Shown piece by piece: positions 1-8,328 of a stretch of DNA of 64,000 nt; the stretch's first letter is position 1, and each line of letters starts with the position of its first letter. The DNA is taken from the NCBI GenBank assembly GCA_017465905.1, contig JAFTVE010000030.1, positions 1 through 64,000 on the forward strand, written 5' to 3'. The notes under the pieces are model-generated. The model saw only the letters and a program-made list of their open reading frames with translations, ran no database searches and had not been told where the DNA came from. A program made the translations under genes and the position numbers. The stretch is from Bacteroidaceae bacterium. GTDB taxonomy: Bacteria > Bacteroidota > Bacteroidia > Bacteroidales > Bacteroidaceae.

Positions 1-139
1 GCTGTCCCATCAACCGAGATGTCAAGCGGAACAGTATGGAATCAGAGAAAGCGTAAACCTCGCCAGTAGGGCTAGAGAAAAGGTGTAAATCTTTTCAGCT
101 AATGAAGCAAAAAAACGTCTACTGAAATCAGGAAAAGAC
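1..139. repeat. Dispersed ~139-bp repeat block, copy A
   Basis: This stretch is nearly identical to 58908-59045, with a few substitutions and one small length difference. Both copies contain the segment TCTTTTCAGCTAATGAAGC and end in GAAAAGACA. In both, a palindromic array of 22-bp period follows within about 15 bases, and a segment beginning AGCGACGAGGGATCTC lies further downstream. It may start before the window. I see no convincing coding frame, so it is read as an intergenic dispersed repeat. Confidence 0.8.
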
Positions 140-152
140 ATCTCTGTGTATA

Positions 153-251
153 AAAACTCAAATATCCACGGATATTTCATCACGTATCCGTGGATATTTC
201 ATTACGTAACCGCGGATATTTCATTAAATATCCGTGGATATTTGAGTTTTT
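153..251. repeat. 22-bp palindromic tandem array (ATATCC/GGATAT units)
   Basis: GGATATTT occurs at 170, 192, 214 and 236, an exact 22-bp period over four units. Each unit centres on a palindrome such as ATCCGTGGAT or its variants. The array is bounded by inverted ends: AAAAACTCAAATATCC at 153-168 and GGATATTTGAGTTTTT at 236-251. The units abut without unique spacers, so this is not a CRISPR. Confidence 0.85.
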
Positions 252-440
252 GCGTGCGGGGGAACTGGAAATTACGTGAAGAGTTACTGAATTTTCGCGA
301 GGTGTGCTGGAGTTTTCCTGAAAGGCGTCATCCCGACAGAGCATAGCGACGAGGGATCTCTGCGAGATTTTCGCTATGCTCAAAATGACATACCCCTGCC
401 AAAGCCAACCGATTTATGAACTTTCGCCAATAGGGAACAT
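252..440. repeat. Dispersed repeat segments shared with 58.8-59.2 kb
   Basis: 326-360 contains AGCGACGAGGGATCTC, also found near 59170, and a short inverted repeat follows (GAGCATAGCGA with TCGCTATGCTC). TGCCAAAGCCAACCGATTTA and the following bases to about 432 are the inverse of the segment at 58817-58848. No gene is seen here or up to 529. Confidence 0.6.
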
Positions 441-529
441 CTAAAAAACCCCCATTTCATCGGGGATTTGTCAACTTCTGCTGCACCGTGCCAGGCCAAA
501 AATAAAACTTTTTTACTCGGTGGATGGAG

Positions 530-1528
530 CTATTTTCGCCAACCTGCTTCAATACAAAGGCCTTTTTCGTCGGCGGCTGTGGCCTTCATCAATGCAAATA
601 CGCCCTCATCAAATATTATTTGGAAACAGGTGCGGATTCCTTTTTCATTGTTGAAAAGGAATGTGAACCAATCTCCTTTTTCTTTCTTATTCTCACCCGA
701 CATTATCACGAGATCGCATATAGGGGAACGTTTGTATCGCTCGGCCAAACTATACAACTCTTCAAGTTCCGTATCGCCAGTGTAAGGGCGCAGACTATAG
801 ATGGCATTGGTGGTAAGGGTGTCGCCATCTGTATAAGCGGCAGTCGGGACGTAAACTGCGAATCCGTTTATCTTATCGGACCTATATGTTGCTTGTCGGC
901 GTATGGCACGCGAATCATTGTAATAGGTCTGGAAGAAATCCTCTATAGGTTTCATATCCTCAGCGGTTGACGCTTCGACCAGTTTGCGTCTGTCGCCAGT
1001 CCCTCTCAGTCCCGGCCTGATGTCTTGAGTTATGCTGGTCTTTGTGCCGGCATTGACTGTGAAGACGAAAGAGATGGAGTCGTATTGGTTGTGTGGGCAT
1101 GTGTATGGACTGCTGCTCCTCTTATAGTTATAGAACAGGGTAGACATATCGTCGCCTTCATCGGGGTGGACACTGACAATGTAGCGGCCACTGATTCCCT
1201 TGTCGTCATTCTGGCGGTCAGAGAAGATACGGTAGCTGTTGATGTCCTCAATCTTCCGGTTGATGCGGGTGACGAGGTCGAGAAACTTCAACGAATCATT
1301 GTCCTCGTGGTCGATGGTGATACCGGCTTTCATAATCAACGCATCGGTAAAATAGGATTCCATCTTCCAGACAAATGAAGAGTCGGAGTAGGTGTCGTAG
1401 ATTTCATCCATAATCTCCTCCGCGATGTCGATATTGCTTCGTGGCTGCTCGGAAGATGCTTTGGGGGTGCATTGCGTGAAGAGGCTCACGGTGAATAATG
1501 CGGCTATAAATGATACTATAGGTTTCAT
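530..1528 (-). CDS. Hypothetical secreted or lipoprotein, 332 aa
   Basis: The protein starts with a basic residue, a hydrophobic stretch and a cysteine at about position 20 (SLFTQCT), which suggests a signal peptide and possible lipidation, although Gln at -1 is not an ideal lipobox. The rest is soluble, polar and has no transmembrane segment. I do not recognise a family. It lies downstream of the sigma factor and likely anti-sigma gene on the same strand, separated by 250 bp holding an inverted repeat, so co-transcription is uncertain. The stop lies close to the dispersed repeats at the window start. Confidence 0.6.
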   Translation of the reverse strand: MKPIVSFIAALFTVSLFTQCTPKASSEQPRSNIDIAEEIMDEIYDTYSDSSFVWKMESYFTDALIMKAGITIDHEDNDSLKFLDLVTRINRKIEDINSYRIFSDRQNDDKGISGRYIVSVHPDEGDDMSTLFYNYKRSSSPYTCPHNQYDSISFVFTVNAGTKTSITQDIRPGLRGTGDRRKLVEASTAEDMKPIEDFFQTYYNDSRAIRRQATYRSDKINGFAVYVPTAAYTDGDTLTTNAIYSLRPYTGDTELEELYSLAERYKRSPICDLVIMSGENKKEKGDWFTFLFNNEKGIRTCFQIIFDEGVFALMKATAADEKGLCIEAGWRK

Positions 1529-1587
1529 AGTGTATGTTGTTTGAATTCTTTTTAATAATCACACAAAGGAATTTCTCAGGCAAGTGA

Positions 1588-1745
1588 TTCTTGCCTCACA
1601 CAGATCTCACAATGCTTGCGCTTGGCTCGTCCAAGAAATCTCACAGAAGAACGCATCGTTTCACTCGCGTTTGCCATCCGGATGGCCACATACGAGCGAT
1701 AGCGATGTATGCTTCTGTGAGATTTGTGAGATCTGTGTGAGACTA
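1588..1745. repeat. Nested inverted repeat of 9-bp units
   Basis: CTCACACAGATCTCACAA near 1590 is inverted as TTGTGAGATCTGTGTGAG near 1724-1742. Inside these, AAATCTCACAGAAG pairs with CTTCTGTGAGATTT. The right arm is a run of 9-bp units of the type TGTGAGATT. It fills the gap between the lipoprotein gene and the likely anti-sigma gene, with no coding content seen. Confidence 0.7.
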
Positions 1746-1779
1746 AAATCATTTGTGTGGGCGTTTATTCTTGTACTTG

Positions 1780-2442
1780 TTAGTTCATCAATTCTTGTTC
1801 GAAGAGGTCCATCTCGCGTGTCATGCGCTCGAACTCCTGCTCAATGTCCTGCTGCATATCGAGCAACTGCTCGTCGGTGATGCCATAGAAGATGTTGGGC
1901 GTTGCTTGCGCGAAGTCGCCCTGCTGAGGGGCCGACGGAGCGATGGGTGTCGTCTCCCTCACGGTATGCACGATATGTTTCTCTACATACACCGTGTCGG
2001 TTTTGACAATGGTCTTGACCTCAGGCGTAGCGGTTGCCATCAACGTGCCGGGGTCGGCAGTAGTCGGGGCGACGTCCGTGGCGCTGAAGCGCATACCGAT
2101 GAAGAAGGCCGCAGCCAGCGATGCAGCTATGGCGGTGTAGCGGACGATGAGCGGCACGATGCGGCTGTGGGACTTCTGGCCGGTAGGGAGAGGCGCGGCC
2201 TCGTGGGGTTCCTCCTCGGCTATGGGCTCGGGGGCAGGGAGCTCGAAGGTAGGTGCCAGCTCGCCACTCTCAAACACAAGGAACATGTCCCGGTAGTCGG
2301 CAAACTCATCGTCCACCTCGTTCGTGCGGAAGTAGTCGGCCAGCGCAGCCTCCTGCTCGAGGCTCGTGGCGCCGTCCATAAACAGCTGCAGCAGTAAGCG
2401 CAGCTCCTCACGGTCCGTAATCTTATGTATACTCTCTTTCAT
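1780..2442 (-). CDS. Likely anti-sigma-type single-pass membrane protein, 220 aa
   Basis: The start follows the stop of an ECF sigma factor by 3 bases on the same strand, the usual arrangement of a sigma/anti-sigma pair. Residues 1-65 are acidic and helical with no membrane segment, 66-95 are proline- and glutamate-rich, about 96-117 form one transmembrane helix (VRYTAIAASLAAAFFIG), and the rest would be periplasmic with a helical acidic C-terminus. No zinc-binding HxxxCxxC motif is visible, so it is not a ZAS-type anti-sigma factor. The function is inferred from topology and position. Confidence 0.65.
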   Translation of the reverse strand: MKESIHKITDREELRLLLQLFMDGATSLEQEAALADYFRTNEVDDEFADYRDMFLVFESGELAPTFELPAPEPIAEEEPHEAAPLPTGQKSHSRIVPLIVRYTAIAASLAAAFFIGMRFSATDVAPTTADPGTLMATATPEVKTIVKTDTVYVEKHIVHTVRETTPIAPSAPQQGDFAQATPNIFYGITDEQLLDMQQDIEQEFERMTREMDLFEQELMN

Positions 2443-2445
2443 TTC

Positions 2446-2949
2446 TCAAGTCCTCCTTTGTCTTAATTGTTCCATCACTTTGGCGCGTGCCCTTGACAGA
2501 ATCACTCTTGCCGAAGTCTCCGAGGTGCCTATGATGCGGGCAATCTCGGCAAACTCCATATTCTCTACCTGTCGCATCTGGAGCACCGCGCGGTACTTGT
2601 CGGGCAGGTTGCGGATGGTGGTCTTTATCCAATCCTCATCCTCCTGCTGCTCCAGACGAGTCTGGGCATTGCTCCCGTTGTCGTGGACGATGGTGTCGGT
2701 GAGTTCGTCGTGCCGGTGTCGCTGCATCGTTCGCAGCCGGTCGATGCTCAGGTTCTTGGCAATGGTAGTGCCCAATGCCTCCATGCCTCCCTGGCCTTCG
2801 CGGATGGCGTCACGTGCTGTCCATAGTTTCAGCAGCGTGTCCTGCACCACGTCCTCGGCCTCGTCATCGTCTGCCAAATAGTAAAGAGCGATTCGTTGCA
2901 GCTTCAATCTCAACTCAGGGACGACTCTCTCAAAGTCCTGTCTGTCCAT
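2446..2949 (-). CDS. ECF-type RNA polymerase sigma factor, 167 aa
   Basis: Region 2 is visible as ALYYLADDDEAEDVVQDTLL, and region 4 begins LPDKYRAVLQMRQVENM followed by a helix-turn-helix (FAEIARIIGTSETSARVIL). The length is normal for ECF factors. I chose ATG at 2949. A TTG ten codons upstream (2979) keeps the frame, but it lies inside a consensus -7 element read on the minus strand, so it is probably not translated. The probable regulator is encoded next. The target promoters cannot be read from the window. Confidence 0.9.
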   Translation of the reverse strand: MDRQDFERVVPELRLKLQRIALYYLADDDEAEDVVQDTLLKLWTARDAIREGQGGMEALGTTIAKNLSIDRLRTMQRHRHDELTDTIVHDNGSNAQTRLEQQEDEDWIKTTIRNLPDKYRAVLQMRQVENMEFAEIARIIGTSETSARVILSRARAKVMEQLRQRRT

Positions 2950-2976
2950 TGCGTATCGAGTGCTTGTTACGTTCTG

Positions 2977-3007
2977 CAAAAATACGGTTTACTTTCCTTT
3001 TTTCAAA
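2977..3007 (-). promoter_or_regulatory. Bacteroidales promoter for the sigma operon
   Basis: Read on the minus strand, TATTTTTG (2984-2977) fits the -7 consensus TAnnTTTG. TTTG with its last base at 3004 lies about 19 bases upstream as the -33 element. It would start transcripts near 2970, upstream of the ATG at 2949. Confidence 0.6.
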
Positions 3008-3092
3008 CATCATTTGCTCCTAATACGTCGATGCAGCGGATTTGTTACACTCCGTTGCAACTTTTTTTCTCTTTTTTTCAGAATAGCATGCA

Positions 3093-3141
3093 AACAATAG
3101 GAGGTCAGCACCGTTGAGTACCGACCTCCTTCCTTATTGTT
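3093..3141. terminator. Hairpin at the end of the DUF5107 gene
   Basis: AACAATA plus GGAGGTC (3093-3106) pairs with GACCTCC (3123-3129) and TATTGTT (3135-3141). It lies directly after the stop of the minus-strand gene ending at 3156 and upstream of the sigma promoter. Confidence 0.6.
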
Positions 3142-3155
3142 CGTATAAGCTACCA

Positions 3156-6100
3156 TTATACCTGCAGTGTCCGCAAGGCACGGATGCCCTGGTGGTTGAT
3201 GTCGAGCTGCTCCACCTCGGCGAGGTAACGCTCGGCATGTGCCTTGTCGCCCAGACCAGTGTAGCCGAGGGCGAGCATGAAGAGGCAGTGGATGCGGTTC
3301 TTCTCGTTGAGGTCGCCATCCCAAATCTGAAGGTCGGGCAGCGAGACGGCAAAGTAGTCCATCACCTGAGGCTCGAAGAGATGCTGCTTGCCGTAGCTGA
3401 CGAGCTTGTGGAAACGACCATGGGCCTCGGCAGTGCGCCCGAGCTTGAGCAGGGCCAGTCCCTGATAGAATATCTTCTCGGGCTTGGCATCGTTGTAGTA
3501 CATGGCTGCGGCTGGCTCGGTGGGTCCGTAGGTGGCCAACTCCCAATGCTCGCGGGCTTGCACATCGTCGCCCAGCAGCTCATAGGCACAGCCCAGGAGG
3601 TAGTGGAAATCGTTGTCCTGCGCTCCCTGCAGCTTGCCCTCGCCAAGATGGTGGGGATAGAGGAGGCATTGCTTGAGCAAGCAAATTGCTTGTTCAAGCA
3701 ATGAATTATGAATTATGAATTTTGAATTATGATACTGCGTATCAAGATTCCTTGCTGGCTCGGCATAGTTCAAGCAAGCTTGACTTTGCTCTCGCTGCGC
3801 TACGGAATTATGAGCATCCGACTCGATAGTTGCAGTTTCAGTCATAATTCCTAATTCATAATTCTTAATTGAAAAGCCTGCAAGCAGGCTTTTCGCCTTC
3901 TCCACACGGGCATACTGGTACTGTGCGGGCACCTTGCCTTCGCCTCCCTCCCAGGGGTGGAAGATGTGGCTGTCGAGCAATGCCATGGCCTCATCGTAGC
4001 GCCCGAGGTGGTTGAGCAGGGTAATCTGTTCGAGCAGGAGGTCGTCGCGCTCGGCAATGAGTGCGGGGTACTGCTCCAAGTGGGCGAGGCGCTCGGCGTG
4101 GGGGCGACCGGTGACCTTGTAGAGTTGATCGAGCTCCATGAGGATGCGGCTGTCGGTGGGGTCGAGGCGGAAGGCACGCTCCATATATTCGAGGGCGAGA
4201 TCGCGGTTGTGCTCCTTATTATAATAGTATAGGGCGAGGTTGCGCCACACGGTGGGGAACTCGGCATCGCGCTGGGCCGAGAGCTCCCAGTTTTCCTTGG
4301 CAAGGTGGTACTGGCGCTTGTCGTAGTAGAGGCATCCGAGGAAATAGGGTGCACGGGCACCCTGAGGAGGGCAGCGCTTGGCGATGGTGAGCACCTGCAC
4401 ATCTTCGAGGCGGTTGGGGAAGCAGCAGCGTGGGTCGGTATGCTCGGCACGGGCAAAGTGGGCATTGGCCTCATCGATGAGTCCCTGCCCCTGCATGAAG
4501 TAGCCGAGGTAGTAGGAAGTGAGGGGTGATGCCTGGGCCAACTGCTCGGCTACGGCTGGGATGGTGAGCACCTGCACGGCCTCATCGAAGAGGCGCGCTT
4601 GGGCATAGTCGAGAGCAAGCTCGTGGTAATTGCACACCTCGCCATGCATGAGGGTGATGAGACGCTGCAGGGGCTCGTCGCTACCGGTGATGAGGTATTC
4701 CTCAAACATGCAGCCGTAGTTGAAGAGGTCTATCGTGTAGGACTCGTGTATCCACGCGAGAGCCTCATCGCTCTTGCCCAGCTTACGCAAGATGGAAGCC
4801 TTCAGGGCGCGTGCCTTATGGTTGTGGCTGTTGTGGATGAGGCAACGGTTGACCTCGTCGAGGGCATTGTCGAAGTCACGCATGCCAGTGCTAATGCAAG
4901 CGGCCTCAAAGTAGGCGGCATCGGCCCAAGCCTTGTTCCACGTAGCCTTCCAGAAGAGTTCGTGTGCTTCGTAGGGACGGAACTGATACTTGAGGCAGAG
5001 GGCGAGGTTGTAGATGGGCTCTCCGTCGTAGGGATTGGGGTTGCGACGCTGCAGCACCTTGACAGCAGTGCGCAGGTAGGGCTCGGCCTTGTCGAAGCGG
5101 CCACGGCGCAGGTACCACAGACCTACCTGATTGTTGCATCGGTAGTCCATTGGATCACGACGCAGAGCCTCCTCGTAGTAGTCGAGAGCCGACCACGTGG
5201 CGTGGCGGTACTGCTCGAGGTGCAGACCAGTGAGGTAGAGCTGGTCGATGGTCTTGATGTCCTCGGGGCGCAGAGCGGGCTCGGCTGCATCGGGGATGGG
5301 GCGTATATCATCGGGCTCGGCTTGCCAGACGAGGACGGTGTGGGTGCGGTGTGAGGGGTCGGCCACATCGGGGCGCGAGAGGTATACGGAGAGCTCGTTG
5401 ATGCTGTGTCCCTGCAGGTCGATAACCTCATCGAAGAGCACTTCGGGCGAGAGGGTCACGGTCTTGCGCAGCAGATACTCGGCGCAGTGGGTGAGCACGG
5501 TAATCTCAACCTCCTGCTTGGAGGTGGCATATACCTGGAGGCGACCATTCTCGTGGATATTCATCACGAAGTCCTTGCTGGCCTGCTTCACGATGCCAAG
5601 TTCGCGGTAGGGCATGAAGTACTGCACAAACTGCTTCTCCTCGTAGGGCATGAGCCAAGTGAAGTCGGGCTGGTTCTCGGTGTAGACGCCTGCCATGAGT
5701 TCTATGTAGGGGCGGAACACACCGGGTGCGCCCTCATAGTCATCGTCGGTGAGGCAGCGGTCCCACGCGCGGCCAAAGTCGCCATTGCCCCAGGTCCATT
5801 GTTTCTTGCCGGGACTGAAGTGGTGGCTGGCCACATGGAGCATGCCGCCCTGGGTATCGTTCTCGTAGCCTCCCTCGAAGTCGTACTTGGAGTTGACGGC
5901 CATGTAGGAGGTGGGCACGGGGATGTTCTTGTAGTTGGAAATGTCGACACCAGCCGAGTAGTCCATCTTATAATAGGTGCCCGTGGCGATGGGGAACGAG
6001 CTCACGGCACGCTTGCCATGGTCGAAGACGGCATTCACATCGGGCGGGAACACACTCTGGTAGTGGTCGCCCACCTCAACGGCGGGGTTGGCCCACCAGA

Positions 6101-6656
6101 GGAAGGTCTGCGGCAGGGGTGATCGGTTGCTCAGACGACCCTGTATCTCGAGGTAAGCGCAGCCGGGGCGCAGGGTGAAGCCTGCCATGCCTTTCTGGTG
6201 GAACATGCGCTCCATCTCGTTGACCCACACGGTGACGCTGCCGTCGGGGTGCTCCTCGATGGTGGCATCGACGGGCATATAGGTGGAGGGGCGATGGTGC
6301 TGGGGCCAGTTGAACTCGATACCGCCCGAAATCCACGGACCTGCCAAACCAACGAGGGCGGGCTTGATGACGTGGTTGTAGTATACGAAATGGCGTTGCT
6401 TGACCTTGTCGTAGGCCATCTGCACACGGCCGCCCAGCTCGGGCAGGATCATCACCTTGAGGTACTCGTTCTCGATATAGATGGCGTTGTACTCCTTGTC
6501 GACACGCTCGTCGCTAATGCGCTCGATGACGGGATAGGGATATACCACACCGCTACTGCCTTGATACACGCGGTTCTCAAGGAATATGGGGTTCTTCTCA
6601 GGTGCACCCACCTCGTAGGTGGGGATGGTCACCTGCTCTCTCCATGCTTTTACCAT
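3156..6656 (-). CDS. DUF5107/TPR protein, 1166 aa, with an in-frame repeat insertion
   Basis: The N-terminal ~430 residues form a beta-rich domain of the DUF5107 type (for example NRVYQGSSGVVYPYPVI and a HYQSVFPP segment). The rest is a long solenoid of TPR-like helix pairs, which includes YNLALCLKYQ and FHYLLGCAYELLGD. There is no signal peptide. The family is associated with carbohydrate use, and the gene follows a sugar-porter gene by 77 bp on the same strand. About residues 929-985 do not look like TPR: they are translated from an AATTC-type repeat element at 3703-3873 (IKNYELG...SKFIIHNS). Without it, KSLLAGF would join LLEQAICLLKQ in a normal TPR pattern. The enzymatic role is unknown. 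Confidence 0.85.
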   Translation of the reverse strand: MVKAWREQVTIPTYEVGAPEKNPIFLENRVYQGSSGVVYPYPVIERISDERVDKEYNAIYIENEYLKVMILPELGGRVQMAYDKVKQRHFVYYNHVIKPALVGLAGPWISGGIEFNWPQHHRPSTYMPVDATIEEHPDGSVTVWVNEMERMFHQKGMAGFTLRPGCAYLEIQGRLSNRSPLPQTFLWWANPAVEVGDHYQSVFPPDVNAVFDHGKRAVSSFPIATGTYYKMDYSAGVDISNYKNIPVPTSYMAVNSKYDFEGGYENDTQGGMLHVASHHFSPGKKQWTWGNGDFGRAWDRCLTDDDYEGAPGVFRPYIELMAGVYTENQPDFTWLMPYEEKQFVQYFMPYRELGIVKQASKDFVMNIHENGRLQVYATSKQEVEITVLTHCAEYLLRKTVTLSPEVLFDEVIDLQGHSINELSVYLSRPDVADPSHRTHTVLVWQAEPDDIRPIPDAAEPALRPEDIKTIDQLYLTGLHLEQYRHATWSALDYYEEALRRDPMDYRCNNQVGLWYLRRGRFDKAEPYLRTAVKVLQRRNPNPYDGEPIYNLALCLKYQFRPYEAHELFWKATWNKAWADAAYFEAACISTGMRDFDNALDEVNRCLIHNSHNHKARALKASILRKLGKSDEALAWIHESYTIDLFNYGCMFEEYLITGSDEPLQRLITLMHGEVCNYHELALDYAQARLFDEAVQVLTIPAVAEQLAQASPLTSYYLGYFMQGQGLIDEANAHFARAEHTDPRCCFPNRLEDVQVLTIAKRCPPQGARAPYFLGCLYYDKRQYHLAKENWELSAQRDAEFPTVWRNLALYYYNKEHNRDLALEYMERAFRLDPTDSRILMELDQLYKVTGRPHAERLAHLEQYPALIAERDDLLLEQITLLNHLGRYDEAMALLDSHIFHPWEGGEGKVPAQYQYARVEKAKSLLAGFSIKNYELGIMTETATIESDAHNSVAQREQSQACLNYAEPARNLDTQYHNSKFIIHNSLLEQAICLLKQCLLYPHHLGEGKLQGAQDNDFHYLLGCAYELLGDDVQAREHWELATYGPTEPAAAMYYNDAKPEKIFYQGLALLKLGRTAEAHGRFHKLVSYGKQHLFEPQVMDYFAVSLPDLQIWDGDLNEKNRIHCLFMLALGYTGLGDKAHAERYLAEVEQLDINHQGIRALRTLQV
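3670..3895. repeat. Bracketed AATTC-type repeat element inside a CDS
   Basis: The left arm at 3703-3733 has units of the AATTATG/AATTTTG type, and the right arm at 3845-3873 has the inverse AATTCATAATTC type. The core between carries no gene. Outside the arms are near-palindromic sequences at 3670-3702 (TTGCTTGAGCAAGCAA and its inverse) and 3871-3894 (GAAAAGCCTGC with GCAGGCTTTTC). The same arm type flanks the core at 11536-11642. The element is read through in frame in the DUF5107 gene. Confidence 0.75.
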
Positions 6657-6663
6657 TGTGTTT

Positions 6664-6729
6664 TGTTTTTTATAGGAGGTCTTAGGAAATCATAGGGAGT
6701 CTTAGGATACCCTAAGATATTCTATATTA
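6664..6729. repeat. 10-bp-period array between transporter and DUF5107 genes
   Basis: The trinucleotide AGG recurs every 10 bases in blocks of the type CTTAGGAAAT, CATAGGGAGT and CTTAGGATAC, followed by the inverse CCTAAGATAT. The array lies wholly in the gap between the two minus-strand genes. Confidence 0.6.
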
Positions 6730-6733
6730 CTGA

Positions 6734-8116
6734 TTATTTCACTAATTGCTTTTCCAGCTCTTCGAGGCTCTTGCCCTTGGTCTCGGGGCAGCGGTGCAGG
6801 AAGTACAGGAAGCCGGCACAGCAGATGGCGCTATAAATCCAGAAGGAGCCGCTGCTGCCCAGCGCTGCATTCATCGGGGGGAAGAAGAAGGTGAGCGTGC
6901 AGCTGCCTACCCACAGGGCAAAGGTACATGTCGCCATGGCTATACCACGCACGCGGTTGGGGAAAATCTCGGCCAACAGCACCCAGGTGACAGGTCCCAA
7001 GGTCATGGCATAAGCAGATATAGCCAACACAACGAGTATGACCATACCGAAACCTGTAACATGGAAATGATAGCACGTTCCCAAAATGAGGTAGATGACC
7101 GAGAGACTACCTGCACCAAAGAGCATGAGCGAGCGGCGTCCCCAGCGGTCGATAGTAAAGAGAGCTACGATAGTAAAGATTACATTGGCCACACCTGTTA
7201 CGACAATATTGAACAACACATCGCCTACGCTATAGCCTGCAGCTGAGAAAATCTCTTGAGCATAATTGAAGATGACATTGGTGCCACACCACTGCTGAAA
7301 CACGGCGATGATGATACCCAAGGTGAGCACAGTGGCATACTTGCGCGAGAAGAGGGTCTTGAGGCCAGCCTTCTCGGCCGAAGCATCGGCATTGACCGAC
7401 TGGCGTATGGTATCCATCTCGGTACGGGCATACTCCTCACCGCCAATATGGGTAAGCGTAGCCTGAGCTTGCGACTGATAGCCACGAAGCACCTGCCAAC
7501 GCGGACTCTCGGGGATAAAGAAGGCAAGCACCAGGAAGAGTGATGCTGGCACAGCTTCGGCCCAGAACATCCAACGCCAACCCATCTGTCCGTTCCACGA
7601 AGCCAGAATCTCGGTGCTACCAAAGCTTGAAGGCACATCCTCTGCTATGAGCCAATTGGCAATCTGTGCTCCGAGGATACCGAGCACGATAGTCATCTGA
7701 TTGAGCGACACGAGCTTGCCACGGATAGCACTGGGCGAAATCTCGGCAATATACATAGGCGACAGGGCCGAAGCGATACCAATGCCTATGCCACCTACGA
7801 AACGGGCGATATTGAATAGCGTGAAATCATCAAATACTCCCGTAGCAACGGCAGACACAGTGAAGAGCACGGCCGAAATGATGAGCAAGGGTTTGCGGCC
7901 ATACTTGTCGGCCATAGCACCAGCAATCATGGCACCCACGAGGCAACCGATAAGAGCGGTAGTCATGGCCACCCCCTGCATGAGGGGCGAGTCTGATATG
8001 CCAAAGAAGAGTTCGTAGAAGGGTTTGGCACCGCCTATCACCACCCAATCGTAGCCAAAGAGCAGGCCACCCATGGCAGAAACAAGACAAATGAAATAGA
8101 TGAATTTTCGATTCAT
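6734..8116 (-). CDS. Sugar-porter MFS transporter, 460 aa
   Basis: This is an inner-membrane proton/sugar symporter of the sugar porter (XylE/GLUT-like) family. Twelve hydrophobic segments are evident. Family signatures include GGLLFGYDWVVIGG in helix 1, DKYGRKPL after helix 2, PESPRW before the central loop, DRWGRRSL after helix 8 and PETKGKSLEELE at the C-terminus. The length is typical. The substrate cannot be decided from sequence alone. It is the first gene of a likely two-gene unit with the DUF5107/TPR protein. Confidence 0.92.
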   Translation of the reverse strand: MNRKFIYFICLVSAMGGLLFGYDWVVIGGAKPFYELFFGISDSPLMQGVAMTTALIGCLVGAMIAGAMADKYGRKPLLIISAVLFTVSAVATGVFDDFTLFNIARFVGGIGIGIASALSPMYIAEISPSAIRGKLVSLNQMTIVLGILGAQIANWLIAEDVPSSFGSTEILASWNGQMGWRWMFWAEAVPASLFLVLAFFIPESPRWQVLRGYQSQAQATLTHIGGEEYARTEMDTIRQSVNADASAEKAGLKTLFSRKYATVLTLGIIIAVFQQWCGTNVIFNYAQEIFSAAGYSVGDVLFNIVVTGVANVIFTIVALFTIDRWGRRSLMLFGAGSLSVIYLILGTCYHFHVTGFGMVILVVLAISAYAMTLGPVTWVLLAEIFPNRVRGIAMATCTFALWVGSCTLTFFFPPMNAALGSSGSFWIYSAICCAGFLYFLHRCPETKGKSLEELEKQLVK

Positions 8117-8162
8117 AACCTGTGTATTTTATATTAGTATTCGCTTTACTGTTAATGAGAAA

Positions 8163-8194
8163 CAAAGATATGTATTTTTTCTTATCTGCTACAA
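8163..8194 (-). promoter_or_regulatory. Promoter of the MFS transporter operon
   Basis: On the minus strand, TATCTTTG (8170-8163) fits the -7 element, and TTG (8194-8192) lies 21 bases upstream. This gives a leader of roughly 40 bases before the ATG at 8116. Confidence 0.6.
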
Positions 8195-8283
8195 TAATTG
8201 TTCAAATAATACATCCCAAGTGTTGTAAATTGTAAATAATCCTTCATACAGCATTAAATAGTGTTATATTACGGGGAAACTTT

Positions 8284-8313
8284 TTGCAATTACAAAAGTT
8301 TCCTCTACCTTTG
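8284..8313 (+). promoter_or_regulatory. Promoter of the efflux operon
   Basis: TTG at 8284-8286 and TACCTTTG at 8306-8313 are spaced 19 bases apart, the standard Bacteroidales -33/-7 layout. They precede the TetR gene start at 8329 by a very short leader. Confidence 0.65.
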
Positions 8314-8328
8314 CACCCGATTTAGAGC

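Noticed and set aside
153..251. Possible CRISPR-like repeat array
   Set aside because: Units abut with a 22-bp period and no unique spacers, and no cas genes are near.
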